Positions 16,597 through 29,530 of a stretch of 64,000 bases of DNA are shown here, piece by piece. The stretch covers positions 1,562,656 through 1,626,655 of the forward strand of contig JAJEKV010000094.1 in NCBI GenBank assembly GCA_021234155.1, in the 5' to 3' direction. The notes under the pieces are model-generated. The model ran no database searches and was not told where the DNA came from. It saw only the letters and a list, made by a program, of their open reading frames with translations. Within the stretch, counting starts at the first letter, position 1, and the number at the start of each line of letters is the position of its first letter. The position numbers were made by a program, and so were the translations under genes. The DNA is from Isoetes taiwanensis (taxonomy: Eukaryota; Streptophyta; Lycopodiopsida; Isoetales; Isoetaceae).

Positions 16597-17876
16597 CTAG
16601 GGGTAGAAGACGAAGAAGGGTGATGGCAAGGACAAAGGTGGGAGCATGAGTAGGATGGAAAATGAAGGGAAGTAGGCGTAGGGGGAGACAGTAAGCAGGA
16701 GGAGGGATGGATCAAGTGGTCTCCCCGCGCGACAATGAAAATGCATAGCGCAGAAGGCCCCAACATCGTGAAACATATTGGCAAGCTCTAGGCCGTTAAT
16801 CAAAGATAATTTGGTATTTAAAAAAAAAGAGTGGACCACTTTGAGTCAACCATGATTTGGGGAGGAAGCCCTCGCCAGGGAAGGGAAATACAAATACGAG
16901 GACCATTGCAATTGAATGAGCAAGATGCAACTCTAACTATTGTGCGCAATGGAGACCAAGAAGTCCGGTAAACCCAACCAATTCACAAAGTCCTCCAACG
17001 CAAACCAGCAGACATACGACGTGCACCAGATCACTTATTAGGAAGAAATCCGTGGGTAAGCACCGACACAAGAGATAATGTCCCCTACAAAAGGATCCAC
17101 TCCACGCCCACTAGTTTATCAAATGTTAACAGGCGACCCAAACATCATCACTAACAGACAATTGTTTTGCCTATCCAAACTTTCTGTGACCTTGCGGAGG
17201 CAATCCCAACTTTTGCATGTTGTTTCAACTAAAAATCCCATCCTCTTGAGATCAAGGAACCGGACTCGCTGAAATGACATACCACCGCATGGGACATTAG
17301 ATTATGCGACTTCTGCAAGTGGACGCTTATGGATCTATCTCCACAACCGAGACACCAGCCCCGAAAGGAAGGCACTAGGAACACACCTCCGCTCATAGAA
17401 CACGCATCGAGGCGAAATTAACATTCATTCTATCTTCAAGACCGTAGCTCTTTCATATTCTGACACCTCTTTGGTTATTCTCCATCATAGACACCAAAGA
17501 ACACGAGTGCACCCATTACCTCGGCGTCATGTCTCACTTAATCCAATCACCTGCCGCTTGTGAGATAATTCTTTGTTAACAAAGTGTTAGCGTACTCAAG
17601 GAGCAGAGGAGGAGGAGGAGACTCACAGAAGAGGCCCCAAGAGGAAGGAGGGCAAGAGAGGAAGGAGTTGAGGCGTGTATGGAGGGAGGAGGAAGAGAGG
17701 CGTGGAGCAAAAAAGTACATAGCAAAGGGAGGGGAAGTGAAATTCAAATCCATAGAGGCAGGGCATATGCAAGTGGATTGAGACGCAGAATTAGAGGTAG
17801 CACTGGAGCATACCGCGGAGGCGCCAAGGAGGCCGAACAGGATCCCAATTCCGGGACCAAAGCAGCACGAAACCAC
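16597..17876 (-). pseudogene. ORF1 (gag-like) remnants of the nested L1
   Basis: At 16597-16839 the minus-strand frame reads NTKLSLINGLELANMF, which aligns with KKLDLKLLNGPELAHLFPNK in the separate L1 insertion at 34.6 kb, so both come from related L1 ORF1 proteins. The purine-rich stretch at 17580-17780 gives only a low-complexity frame. The RNA-binding role is inferred from the family. No full reading frame remains. Confidence 0.5.
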
Positions 17877-18205
17877 CTGATGCTACACCAGCTGGAAAGC
17901 TCACCGCATTAGCTTCCAACGCACCAAGAATCGGCAGGAAACGGACACCCGAGAGGGAGATATCTCAGATTAGAACCGGCGCCAAAACCCTAGCCCGTGG
18001 GCTGCGCCATCCCTCTTGTTCTCACTCCTGATGCGTCACCTTCATATCTTCCACGTGAATTCCCATTCTGCTACTGAGATCTACCAAATAAAGGTCTTTG
18101 TGGCGCCTGCAAGCATCAGGGACATTTTCTTAACTTGACTAATTCAAGGGTTCCCACCCTCAAGCAGCCCACCCCGCCCACTCTTATTGCTTCTGCCCAA
18201 AATTT

Positions 18206-19405
18206 TTAGGATCTACCAAAGCAATCTCCAATCATTCGTGATGTGTTTTTTGGTATAGAAACTTTTCTTTTTTTCGCTTTCTGACTAGTAGCATATTCTT
18301 TCTTAGCCATGGATTTTCCTCCCCTTGCACAGTTTGATTTTTGTCGCTTTGCTTTGCATTCCTCATCAAACCAGTTGTTGCACGGTAGCCCTTTCAGTCT
18401 ACGTTGTGAAACAAAACATTTTCTTGCAGCCCCTATTACTAATTCACTGAGGCTCACAGTAAGCTCTTCTACATTCTCAGGCCAATCCTTGCACATGGCA
18501 CAGGATTCACACATGGAGTTATACTCCTCTGCTTTGTTATACTGCATGTATATCTTCTTACTAGAGCTGTCCACCATTTTTCTTGCAATCTCTTGGCGTT
18601 TAATACACATGGTAACAAAGATAGGCACATGATCTGATTCCGTCCTTTCTTCACCAACGTCTACACTTGAAATAGTTCCCATTAATCTCGGGCTGGCTAT
18701 CACTAAGTCCACCACACTAGCGCCTCTACATGTGGGCTTACCGGAGTTCCTGTATTTTTGGAGACCATTATAGATGACCATATCAAGTCCCGTACACATA
18801 TTTAGCACATGGTTACCTTGTGGTGTGGGCCACCTAATTTTATCAGCTGACTCTCTATGCCATCCTAGTTCCTTCATCTCGTTTCCATCATTCATTTCCA
18901 TCCATAAAGGATCCCCTTCAATACTGGTCATTGCTGCTTGCTTCTGTGCAATCCTGCCATTGAAGTCACCCATTAGGATCACTTCCCCCTGCTGCATTAG
19001 CTTTAGAACATCCTGTTCTAGATCGAAAAAGGGATCATCCCTATCTATTTGCCCCCAGTTATAAACTGGTGATTCTCGGGGCGGGTAGTAACACCCTGCT
19101 ATGTATATTTTATTCAAAGGCCCTAATATCTCAAGCCATATATATTGCAAAGATTTTATGTCATGTACTAACCCTATCATCCCTCTTAGCTCATATCTTA
19201 TGTAGCAAGCAATCCCACTGAATCCCTTAAGCCTCCAATGCTTATGATACCATACTGAGTGAAGACATATAAAACCTGGAATATCTAATATCCCTCTTTC
19301 CTCATTTTCACATGTTTCTAACAAAAAGAAAACATCTACTTGTTCAACAATGTCACTCATAGTTGCTACTTTAGTTGAGTTCAAGCTGTTTATGTTCCAA
19401 CACAT
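18206..19405 (-). pseudogene. APE-type endonuclease domain at the start of LINE E4 ORF2
   Basis: This is the longest clear coding stretch in the GA-tailed family: 399 codons from the ATG at 19405. It holds the endonuclease that nicks target DNA for target-primed reverse transcription. The catalytic set is visible in order: N in MCWNINSL (near the start), E in VFFLLETCENEE (about 30), GCYYPP (about 105), D and N in LMGDFNGRI (about 145), D in SVVDLVIAS (about 240) and H in TESDHVPI (about 262). A basic linker follows. The frame begins 22 nt after ORF1 ends, and after about 18206 it passes into frameshifted sequence and then the nested L1, so the protein is truncated. The domain itself looks intact. 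Confidence 0.85.
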
Positions 19406-19426
19406 AACCCTAATGGTCCCAAATTC

Positions 19427-20483
19427 CTATGCATCGTCTTCTACTATGACTCTTCCTCTGCGCCAATATGCTTTTTTGCCATTCTGTCTTGCCTCCTTGA
19501 AGATCTGGAGTTGTGCTTTGTATTCTTGCAACTGGTTTTTAGTGAGGTCATCGTTTTTCCAGACATTTCGTTTCCCTTTCAGCAACATTTTCTTTTTCAA
19601 AACATTGAGCTTATCTTCCCTGGACCTGAATCGAACTATGATGTGCCAGTTGCCACTATTTGGCTTTCCGATACGAAAAGCCTCAGTTACTCCTGCGTCC
19701 ATAATCTAAAGATCTTGTTCACACAGAGCCACAACTAATTCCTTGGTTTGTTCCCCTGTTTCTTCGGGCATGCCTACAATTCTTACATTTAATGCTTTTT
19801 CCTTCTTTTCTTGCTCTTCAATATATGCAGAAAGCTGAGTTCTTACTTCCAGGATATCTTCATTACCTTCCAACATACCTGATGATCCGTTAGTCTCATT
19901 ACTCTGTCTAGTCACTGATTGTTTGAATGTTTCCATTTCAATTTTCATACGTTCCTGGAAGCTTTCCAATTCAGCCTTCATGGCCTCCTTTCATCTATCT
20001 ATTTCATTCTGCACATGAGATAACAGAAAGGATTTGAGCTCGTTGACCATACCTTGTACCGAGATCTCCATCGACATTTTCATGGACACCAGAGAATGAT
20101 CCATTGCCTGTCGCATCTGGCCGATGGCTTGCAGCAAATGTTGCTTGGTCAGTGCCTCTGATGGCGTGACAGTAGAACCCGGACCCCCTGCTTTATCTAT
20201 TCCAGCACCGATTATGACAGAAGAGCACTCCGATTTTGTACCTGTTTTCTCAGCTGAAGCCTTTGTGACAGAGATGCCCTCGGTTTTTGAAAGGCCCGTG
20301 GATGATAAGCTCTCTGCTTTTGCCCGAACCTCTCGCTTCCTACCGCTTCCCCTGCCTTAACCGGGTCGGGGTATGAGTCGATGAAGATGACCCATCATCA
20401 TCTTTAATGATATTTCCTTCTTTTTTATTTCTTCCAAAGACTATCCCAACCGCTTCCTCTCCGCGCCATCTTTTCTCGCCCAT
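19427..20483 (-). pseudogene. ORF1 of LINE E4: coiled coil plus RRM-like protein with in-frame stops
   Basis: The start codon is probably the ATG at 20483 (MGEKRWRGEEAVGIV). A frameshift follows near 20340. The frame then runs through a Met/Leu-rich helical stretch, a TGA at about 19993 and the coiled coil (MKAELESFQERMKIEMETFK, 19981 downward). One in-frame TAG (19706-19708) precedes the RRM-like part: NVRIVGMPEE, VTEAFRIGKPNSG, IIVRFRSREDK, KEARQNGKKAYWRRGRVIV. This resembles the coiled-coil/RRM/C-terminal ORF1p of L1/Tx1-type elements rather than the zinc-knuckle ORF1 usual in plant L1s. In the family it is an RNA-binding chaperone that packages LINE RNA. It lies 22 nt before ORF2. Confidence 0.7.
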
Positions 20484-20564
20484 TTTAAAAGCACCAGAAG
20501 CGTCACAAACCACCGTAAAGCTACATCAAAGCAGCTCTCACAAAACACCAAGCTCAAACCTAAA

Positions 20565-20590
20565 TAGATAGATAGATAGATAGATAGATA
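20565..20590. repeat. (GATA)n microsatellite
   Basis: About six GATA units lie in or beside the 5' leader of LINE E4, about 30 bases from the GA tract. Confidence 0.9.
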
Positions 20591-20617
20591 ACGTATTTTC
20601 CAACCGGACCGATACTC

Positions 20618-22490
<1,873 letters not shown>

Positions 22491-22510
22491 GAGAGAGAGA
22501 GAGAGAGAGA
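22491..22510. repeat. (GA)n tail of LINE E6, 20 bp
   Basis: A short GA tract is followed by three TGAAA units. It marks the junction of the E5 5' end and the E6 3' end. Confidence 0.85.
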
Positions 22511-25500
22511 TGAAATGAAATGAAATCTATTATTCCATCTTCGAGACCACCAGGTCTATGAGACGTTTACAAGTTACATTCAAAATTATAAAACAAGTCA
22601 TCCAAAGGCGTCTTCCGAGTAACACACCGGGCTCCTCTATCTCAATCTCTCGACCTTTTCCATTTTTTTCAAACAAGCATCTCTATGTTTAAGAATGTCA
22701 ACAATATACCCCCCAATGGATGCCCCCTGGTACCGAAAGAACTCCTCAAAGGAGGTAGCACTGATCCCATGTATGACTCTTAAGTCCAATAAGCACGGCA
22801 ACAAAGTAAGATATGAGCCTCATCCTCCACCACACAGTTACAGTATCTAAGATCATGAGCGATGGCTGCCCATCTCCCTACCTCCACACCAAGATGGTGC
22901 GATCCTCGCAATTTCTTGCCTATGCTTCATAGATATGGGTTCACTAAGATATCATACCGCCTTCAATGTGGGATTCATCCGAGTCCTGATAGTACTCTTT
23001 ATTCACAAATGCATTCCATCTCTTAGTGAGAACACTCTTCCGGAACCCATCCCTCAATATCTTCCCCATTCATCTCGCACTGCGAATATCCATCCCCCAT
23101 TTCACCACCATCTACTAATATCCGCATACCAACCTTTGTCACTACTCTCTTCATTACAATTCTTGGCAAGCTATTCCCGGCATATCATATAAAACCTTAT
23201 GCGGATAACGTATGGTTTTGCAAAGAGCTTCAGCTTCAAGGGGTATCATCCCGCACTCTCCTAACATCATATCATATGGCGCTTGCATTTTAGTGCCTGG
23301 TTAGTGTGAAAAATTTCTTTTGTATTTTTCCACCTTTTTCCACCCATCATTAGCGAGGCCCAGCCCCCAGGCTTCACAACCATACATACGTTTGTAACCG
23401 TTTGTACCAATACTTTAAAGAGCATGTATTTTCATTTCAAAGTTCCAAATGTCGGCATTCACACACCTTCTCTCGATTGCATATAGTGCCTTTAAGCCCG
23501 CACTCACTCTATGTTCGAATCACTTGATTCCAATTCGGACTTTTGTCTACAAATAAAACCTGTGATACTTATAGCTTTCAATGACCTCAACTTGCTTACC
23601 CTTTGTAAAGTCGCCGCGACATGATCTATTTTATTTGCTCCAAAAACAATGTACTTTAGTCTTTTCCGCATTTTACGCATACTTTTAGCATCACAAAACC
23701 TAAGAAGCACATCCAAATGTCTTTTGCATCCCCCAGATGTCTCAGAGATAGCAACACAATATCATCGATATAGCAAGAGCATAAGTACATACCCATTCAA
23801 GGATGTACCATCCCTCCATGTGCTCTTATCCACCCCTCCAAATGATCTATGAACAATCCAAACAAGGTAGGCGACAAAGGACACCCCTATTTAACTCCCA
23901 TATTACTCTCTACTACATCATCACACATTCCAACAAAAGGGAAAGAGAGTTGCACGAGTACTTTTTATAAAGAACACTTACCGCATGCCTAAGCCCCATC
24001 GGATGCCCAAATCTACCATCCTATGCCACGATTTTGCCTATTCACCATGTCAAAGGCCTTGCCGAAATCTACAAACACAAAGATACAAAGGTTTCCTTTT
24101 TCCCACCACCTCAATCCATCATAGCACCTGAGGGTGAACAAATGGTCGGGCTTGGGACTTTTTAGGTCTAAAGCCCGCTTTGGCCTATTGCTCTAGCATT
24201 GTGATCCTCCGCCCACTTGCTTATCTTGCCCTCAAGTATAGAGGCATACAGCTTTTATGTAAAGGTCGCCAACCATAATGGTACGGTAGTTACCCTGGAT
24301 CGATGTATCCCCGACTTGTGCAATGGCACAACCCTATTAACCCGCCAGACCTAGGAAACCCATCTCTCAAAGCCATATTGAACATGTCGACCCGCCTTAT
24401 TCAGAATCAACCGCTTCTCCAAATTTTTTAAGCATTTCGCCTTAAGGCCCAAGCATCCGGGCCATTGCCATTAGCAAGTCTCTTGAGTCCCACCCCGAAC
24501 ATCCTCCGTAGTAAAGGTAAGCATATCATCCATCTCACATGTCTCTTCGCCATCTTATCCTCAACTCCATGGACATGGTATAAAATTACTTACATGCTCC
24601 ATTAGTGCCTCCGCTTGCAACACATTACCCCCATGCTTCAAGGGTTTAAGCCTATTCCAAAATTTCTTTTGATCAACCAGCAGTTCTTCCACCATTCGCC
24701 TATGTATACATATATATAAATATGCCTTCTTCTTATTTTTGACCAGCTTGGTATACACTCTCCTTTCCCTCAGACTTTAGTCGCCCCCGTCTTTCGCTTC
24801 TAAATTTTTGCCTCTACTGCTTACATTCCATGTCAAACCATCCATTACATGGCAGCCCCCTCCGCTGCCCGGTGGATACAAACATTCATCCGGCCGATTC
24901 AAGCAAAACCCTAGACAACGCCACACTCATATCCCCTACCGATCCGGGCCATACAAAAGATGCCATTTTTGCTCGCGATATCTCGCTATATTCATGAGCT
25001 TTATCATACTTGAGAGACATACATTTACTTTTATATGTATCTTCTTGCTTTGCTATGATGCCACTGTACATGAAGTTCAATGAGCAAAGGTACATGATCC
25101 GAAGCCATTCTCATCTCCAATGTGTAAGCTAATAACATGTTCCAAAAAGTAGGTTTGGCAATAACATAATCCACCACGCCAGCATTTTACAAAGTCGCTT
25201 ACCGTGAGCTCCGGTACCTATTCGCGCCATTGAAAATCACCATCTCAAAACCGCTACACATATAAGACATGACGCCTCGTGGTGTCGGCCATTTCACATT
25301 GTCTTCTCATGTTCTCGCTCCATCCAATTGTCTTCAGCTCAGTATCATCCAGCATTTCCAACCATTCTACTTTTCCATCTAGGCCCACCAAAGCTGCTTG
25401 ATGGTTTCCCTCAGACGCCATTAAAGTCTCCTAACAATAGCATTTCCTCGCCAAACCCAAAGCTAGTATATCCCCGCTTCTAAGTGAAAGAATGGGTCAT

Positions 25501-25640
25501 CCTTATCCAGATCTCCTTTTGTTATACACTGTGTGATTCCCTTGGGGTAACAACCAGCTACATATATCTTGTTGCCCCTACCTGGCAATTCAATCCAAAT
25601 GTATTGTGCACTTGAAAACTATCATTTGAGCCCCTATTCG
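22511..25640 (-). mobile_element. LINE E6, 5'-truncated within the endonuclease
   Basis: The 3' end carries TTTCA repeats on the minus strand and a perfect AGACC/GGTCT hairpin (22544-22557). The RT palm (FVDFGKAFDMV-like, near 24060), RT-upstream sequence (24561-24758) and the later part of the endonuclease (24.8-25.6 kb) follow. It stops near 25640, without ORF1 and without a GA tract, so it is the end of the head-to-tail series on this side. Confidence 0.75.
24050..25640 (-). pseudogene. Endonuclease and RT remnants of LINE E6
   Basis: On the minus strand near 25600-25550 the frame YIWIELPGRGNKIYVAGCYP matches LQYIWLEILGPLNKIYIAGCYYPP in the E4 endonuclease, and a DKDDPFFHLEA match follows near 25500. 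The frame near 25270 (KWPTPRGVMSYMCSGFEMVIFNGANRYRSS) matches IRWPTPQGNHVLNMCTGLDMVIYNGLQKYRNS in E4. The RT piece reads KKFWNRLKPLKHGGNVLQ (24660). Multiple frameshifts make it non-functional. It is useful as the unbroken reference for the nested insertion in E4. Confidence 0.7.
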
Positions 25641-25791
25641 AAGTCTCAGCTTGATCTATGACCTGTTTTGTCTCTGATATGCTTGCTAGTTGCTGCTTTA
25701 GCTCTATATTTTCACTCTTTAAAGAACACAGAGACTCATTCATACCTTGCAAAAGCTTAAGCATTTGTGCAGAAATGTAGCTTAGAGCCAA
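25640..25791 (-). pseudogene. Short coiled-coil frame beside the E6 5' end
   Basis: The minus-strand ATG at 25791 opens MALSYISAQMLKLLQGMNES, then LCSLKSENIELKQQLASISE, a heptad pattern typical of a coiled coil. After about 55 residues it runs into the E6 endonuclease in the wrong frame, so the fusion is not real protein. It may be ORF1 debris of another LINE or a fragment of a host gene. I do not recognise it. Confidence 0.3.
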
Positions 25792-25845
25792 AAAACCTTT
25801 TTTCCCCCTTTCTTTAAGTAGGAAAAAAAAAAGTTTTTGAGGGGT

Positions 25846-25916
25846 TTTCGACTCATGAAGTCGATAAAGGCCCTAAGGCCCCTTCGATGGCGTTTCTTGA
25901 CTCATGAGTCAAGAAA
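25846..25916. repeat. Two adjacent palindromes with TGACTCA cores
   Basis: The first has arms TCGACT/AGTCGA around CATGA (about 25848-25864). The second (25893-25916) is a perfect 24-nt palindrome centred on GACTCATGAGTC, with two overlapping TGACTCA/TGAGTCA words. A GGAGGG-TTG-CCCTCC hairpin lies about 45 bases on. These could be termini of a small non-autonomous element or bZIP-type sites. No gene start is nearby. Confidence 0.5.
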
Positions 25917-27450
25917 TGTAGCCCTCCCCTCCCTCCAAAAAACAAGGTGTCACAAGACGGAGGGTTGCCCTCCATGGCCGGAGGGTGAAGTGGCTTAAAT
26001 CATAGTTCAAAGTCATGTTTTGACAATTAATTCAAATTATTACTTCTAGACAATAGAATACTTGAGAAAGAAGTGATATCTCTTGCAATTGACATTGTAC
26101 TATAGATAAAATATGGAAGATTGTAGACTAGAATCGTGTCACTATTTTAGGCAGTGCATGTTGCATTTGTTGTTGCAAATCTATGAGGTTCTATGTTTGC
26201 TTATTTGCTTACTCAAAAGTGGTCACAACGTAAAAAACAACAGACTTTGACGATGCTTGAAGAACACAGTGAGAAGAACGGTTTGCCTCTTATTCTAAAC
26301 CTAAAATCCTAAGCAATGTGGCGATGTCATAGGCTTCTACATCAAGTATGCAAGGGCATTTTGTTTGTGTTTGTGGGCCTCTGTTGCTGCCGGACTTAGA
26401 GGGTTTCGCCTCTTGGAGATGGCCATAGCCCGATGCGTTGTCTATCTTGCTGGTTAGGCGGTTCAAACATGAGCGACCCACATATCACATATCACATATC
26501 ATACAAGAGGGAGAGGAAAGAAATCTCTAGAGAGGGTTACACCTACTCCGCAAAAACAACACAAGAAGCAAAGAAGTAATTATAGAAACACAATAACCAC
26601 TGGTGGGAGAAATTGGAAAAAATGGCTAGGGGGGACAAGCAAAGAAAGAAATTTGGATGTAACTACTTTTAAGGAATCAGATGTTTCGAATGACATGAAA
26701 TACGCCTGCAATAGAGCAGTCAGTGAAGCTATCAAATGCCAAATCATATGCACAAAGTTTATAAAGAAAATTAAAATTAAGCATAGTTGAAAATCGACCA
26801 ACAAATGGTTGGATTGAGAAGCAATTGTCCATGCACAACTAGAAATATGATGCTAAGTTGGATGTAAATGAAAGTCATTGGCCATGAGGTAATCCAAGAT
26901 AGCGATATAACTAAGCATTTTCATATATGCTTGTGTGCTCGTTTATACATGTGTTTGTAATTTTCTATCACATACAAATCTTACAGTCGACTATATTCCA
27001 AACAAAATATCCAACCAATTGAAATATAAACACAAGACCTATACAAACTTGATTTCTATTTAACTATGAGCATTTTCAAAATTATAGTCTTTAAATACTG
27101 GCCAGATTCAGGATGGGAAGTCACGATCTAAGAATCGAAAAGGGACAAAAAGTGGAGAGGATAGACAGAGGAGGACAGATATGCAATTTGTGACAGGGGG
27201 GGAATAGAGGATGAAAACCACATGATTAACGATCGTCCGATCTATGGGGACATCGTGACGTATATAGAAATATAAAGTGGGGGGAACCAATCCACAGGAT
27301 GATGAAGATGACGGACCGTTAATTCGATCCGCGTGATGCGATCCAAAGAATGATGACCGCATTACGAGAGGTACACAAAGCTGAAAGAGGGCTTGTAATA
27401 TGATCCGCATAATACGTCATATAGCCTCATTATAAATTGCTCACCAAAAG
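25917..27450. other. Non-genic stretch, nothing recognised
   Basis: AT-rich with only short frames. Small oddities are an ACATATC triplet repeat near 26478-26500 and a purine-rich segment at 27100-27300. No motif, promoter or repeat family was identified, apart from about 45 bases near 25945-25990 shared with 35500-35560. Confidence 0.5.
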
Positions 27451-27453
27451 TGA

Positions 27454-27732
27454 TTGATAACGACGATCAATCGCGACGGCCAAGAAGCCGAGGTAAAGCT
27501 GGTGTCGGTATTAAAGGAAAAAGTCACCCGAGTAAAAGGCTACATTAAAACAAATATGGATGTGCTAGTAGCACCCCTTTTTAGGGAGCTTTCCATGCTA
27601 CACAAGTCCGTGGGGCCGCACAAGGGACATAAATGTATTCTATTCTATTCTATTCTAAAACAAATTCCTCAAAGATTTTTGTGTCTGCTATGGGCCAATA
27701 TAGTTGGGCTGGTCCTGACTCCAACTGGATGA
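27454..27732 (+). CDS. Hypothetical ORF, 92 codons, weak support
   Basis: A plus-strand frame opens MITTINRDGQEAEVKLVSVL and holds a Lys/Val-rich first half. The second half runs across a (TATTC)n tract at 27637-27656, which argues against a real protein end. No TATA box, domain or second copy supports it. I list it only because it is the longest frame in this interval. Confidence 0.12.
   Translation: MITTINRDGQEAEVKLVSVLKEKVTRVKGYIKTNMDVLVAPLFRELSMLHKSVGPHKGHKCILFYSILKQIPQRFLCLLWANIVGLVLTPTG
27637..27656. repeat. (TATTC)n pentanucleotide tract
   Basis: About four TATTC units. The same unit tails the LINEs at 52816 and 59904 in the opposite orientation. Here no hairpin-type LINE 3' end is attached, so it may be a seed, a relic or chance. 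Confidence 0.7.
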
Positions 27733-28250
27733 GATGATATAATCTCCACGTCTTGCAAAGCAGTACTCATTTGTGAAGTCAATGTAAACAAGCTCCAGAA
27801 TAATGGCCTTAAACATTTAATTTCACTGAAAATCTTGTAGGCATATGGGAGTGACAATGATAAACTATGTCAAATGGAATTTCTCTAGATGGTGCTATAA
27901 TACACTTTAGTATGCTCAACACTTCATTAGTAAGTGAAGGTGGTAAATGCTTGTCTTAAGACCATTTTCTCTCCATTAGTCGTTTGTATTTGTACATGAT
28001 AGAGTGAAGTCACGAGGACACAGAAGAGTAAAACTCCATATGATTTATGTCTTTTGACCAAACTTGCATGCCCCAACGTGAAGAGGGAAAGCATGCTATA
28101 TTAACGTGAAGTGTCATGGAACCAAACTTGTAACAATCTTCAGCAGGACTGGTTCCTTCATCCACGTGGATTCTATCAGTCAGCCTCGAACTGGAATTCG
28201 AAATTTGTTCTTTACTGATCGGATATCCTCATTTGTCTAGGTTAGGCGAC

Positions 28251-29370
28251 CTGCTTTGGATATGGCCCCAGCGGCATTCTCTGAAAGATCTATGCATGCA
28301 TAATACAGAAGTGAGGCATCTCCATCTACACAAGTGACACTGAATGGAAGCCTCCTCATTGGTGGGCACCAGCTACCTCCAGTAACACTCAATAATGCTA
28401 GGAACCCATCTAATCTCTGCATAACGGGTACACGAAATTAAGTAAGAATCAAAAAACTAAAAATATGCTTGTAAAAGGAAACCAAGAACTAGCGATAGAA
28501 AGACAATGACTCATTTTCTCGAGCATACTATGCCCAAGTTCGCGTGTATTTCCCTTTACAGCTCATAAATGTAATGGATCATAAAGCTGTGGCATGCAAC
28601 TGCTTTAGAGGTACAACCAACTCTTAAGTTTGCAAGTGCATCTGTCATTATGCTATGTAATTTTTGTAGTACGATACAAGCCTCCCACATAAGTTCTATA
28701 TCTCATCAATGGAAGAATACTGTATCAGGAGTATTCATTTTTAACAACATGCCATGATGATTCCCTGCATGGATGATGACAACTTCGTCTCCTCCCTACA
28801 AACATTAGCTCCTCAAATGCTCCAGCCATGTTGCACTCTTGGAGCATTCAGGGCCAGAAAAAAATCTAAAGATGCCACCTGTAAATTCCACTAATACCAA
28901 TAAACAAAATGCAAACCACGAAGTTTTTACCTGACATGTTTTCCCTGCTAAGAAACGTCCAGAGAGCAAAGATTCTTCAAAGGAGCCAACAAGAGACCTG
29001 CGAGTAGGAAGCCCATATGAGATGGACCGAGGACCTGGAGTAGCCACAGGGAAACTTCCAATTCCAAGATCTGATACGCAATGTATAGTATCCTTGAAAA
29101 TGACTCTTTGTAGTCATCAAGATCCTCAAGCACATTATGAGAACCTTTGCTTTCTAATTCTTCTAAACTAATTTGCTCCCATGTCCAACAAAAGGAGTTG
29201 TGCAAACTTAACACTTGAGTGTTGACATTTCTGCCCATTAGAGAAACTTGAGTTCATGTCAATAGATTGTGATGACCACTTTGGTCCAAGTGGAGATAAA
29301 GATGGTAGAGGAGCAAGCCCTGTGCGTGGATATCTCATGCATTTCAAAGGGTAAAGTTTCCCTCGTCTTT
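28251..29370 (-). pseudogene. Fragment of an Atos/FAM214-like gene (two or more exons)
   Basis: Minus strand. The upstream exon reads TGLAPLPSLSPLGPKW near 29320. After a frame change it reads [20 protein letters not shown] and [16 protein letters not shown], ending at 28931 before a GT donor. A matching AG acceptor precedes 28416, and the next exon reads RLDGFLALLSVTGGSW, LPFSVTCVDGDASLLYYACI, DLSENAAG, ending near 28251 at a possible GT donor. The SYGLP...[11 protein letters not shown]...DGF.A.L...G block matches my memory of the conserved domain of Atos (FAM214) proteins, which in animals are linked to transcription control of immune-cell migration; the plant role is not known to me. A frameshift around 29098 and the lack of remaining exons suggest a broken or captured fragment, though distant exons outside my reading are possible. 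Confidence 0.6.
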
Positions 29371-29439
29371 TTCGTGTAAACTAACAGGGTTCCAAAAAAA
29401 AGTGGGAATGGAATGAGACCCACTTTAATTAAATGCGAC

Positions 29440-29530
29440 TTTATTTCGTCCTCTAGGTTTTGAGTCCCGTGTCACAGGTCCCTTGTATGTATCTTGATAA
29501 TAGATTGTCGTCCTTAAAAAAAAAACAAAC
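29440..29530 (+). mobile_element. 3' terminus of a plant L1 with poly(A), 5'-truncated
   Basis: The 80 bases before the A-run at 29518-29528 match the 3' end of the L1 insertion at 35200-35301 (TCGTCCTCTAGGTTTTGAG and ATAGATTGTCGTCCTT). It is inserted just before the hAT relic of unit I, whose counterpart in unit III continues upstream. The 5' border and target duplication are unclear. Confidence 0.65.

Larger units (their letters stand above)
12459..18043 (-). mobile_element. Nested plant L1-type LINE, about 5.6 kb
   Basis: The minus-strand 3' end (12459-12520) carries TTGAGCCAATAAAGG, an AATAAA signal and then an A-rich tail, the typical end of plant L1 elements. The 5' end near 18000-18043 has GGCTAGGGTTTTGGCGCC, a typical plant transcript leader. 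ATATCTTCCA occurs at both borders (12449-12458 and 18044-18053) and is probably a 10-bp target duplication. Inside, ORF1, endonuclease and RT motifs follow in order. The host site is LINE E4. All frames are decayed. Confidence 0.75.
10436..20617 (-). mobile_element. LINE E4, near full-length non-LTR retrotransposon split by a nested L1
   Basis: Without the nested L1 (12459-18043) the element is about 4.6 kb. In minus-strand order it holds a short 5' leader (20484-20617), ORF1 with coiled coil and RRM-like region, ORF2 with an APE-type endonuclease, RT and C-terminal region, and a 3' end with the TC tail. Sequence on both sides of the nested insertion aligns with the same continuous region of E6, near 24480-24700. 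Its 5' end lies directly against the (GA)n tail of E5. ORF1 has a few stops or shifts, ORF2 is badly broken in the RT. Confidence 0.8.
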
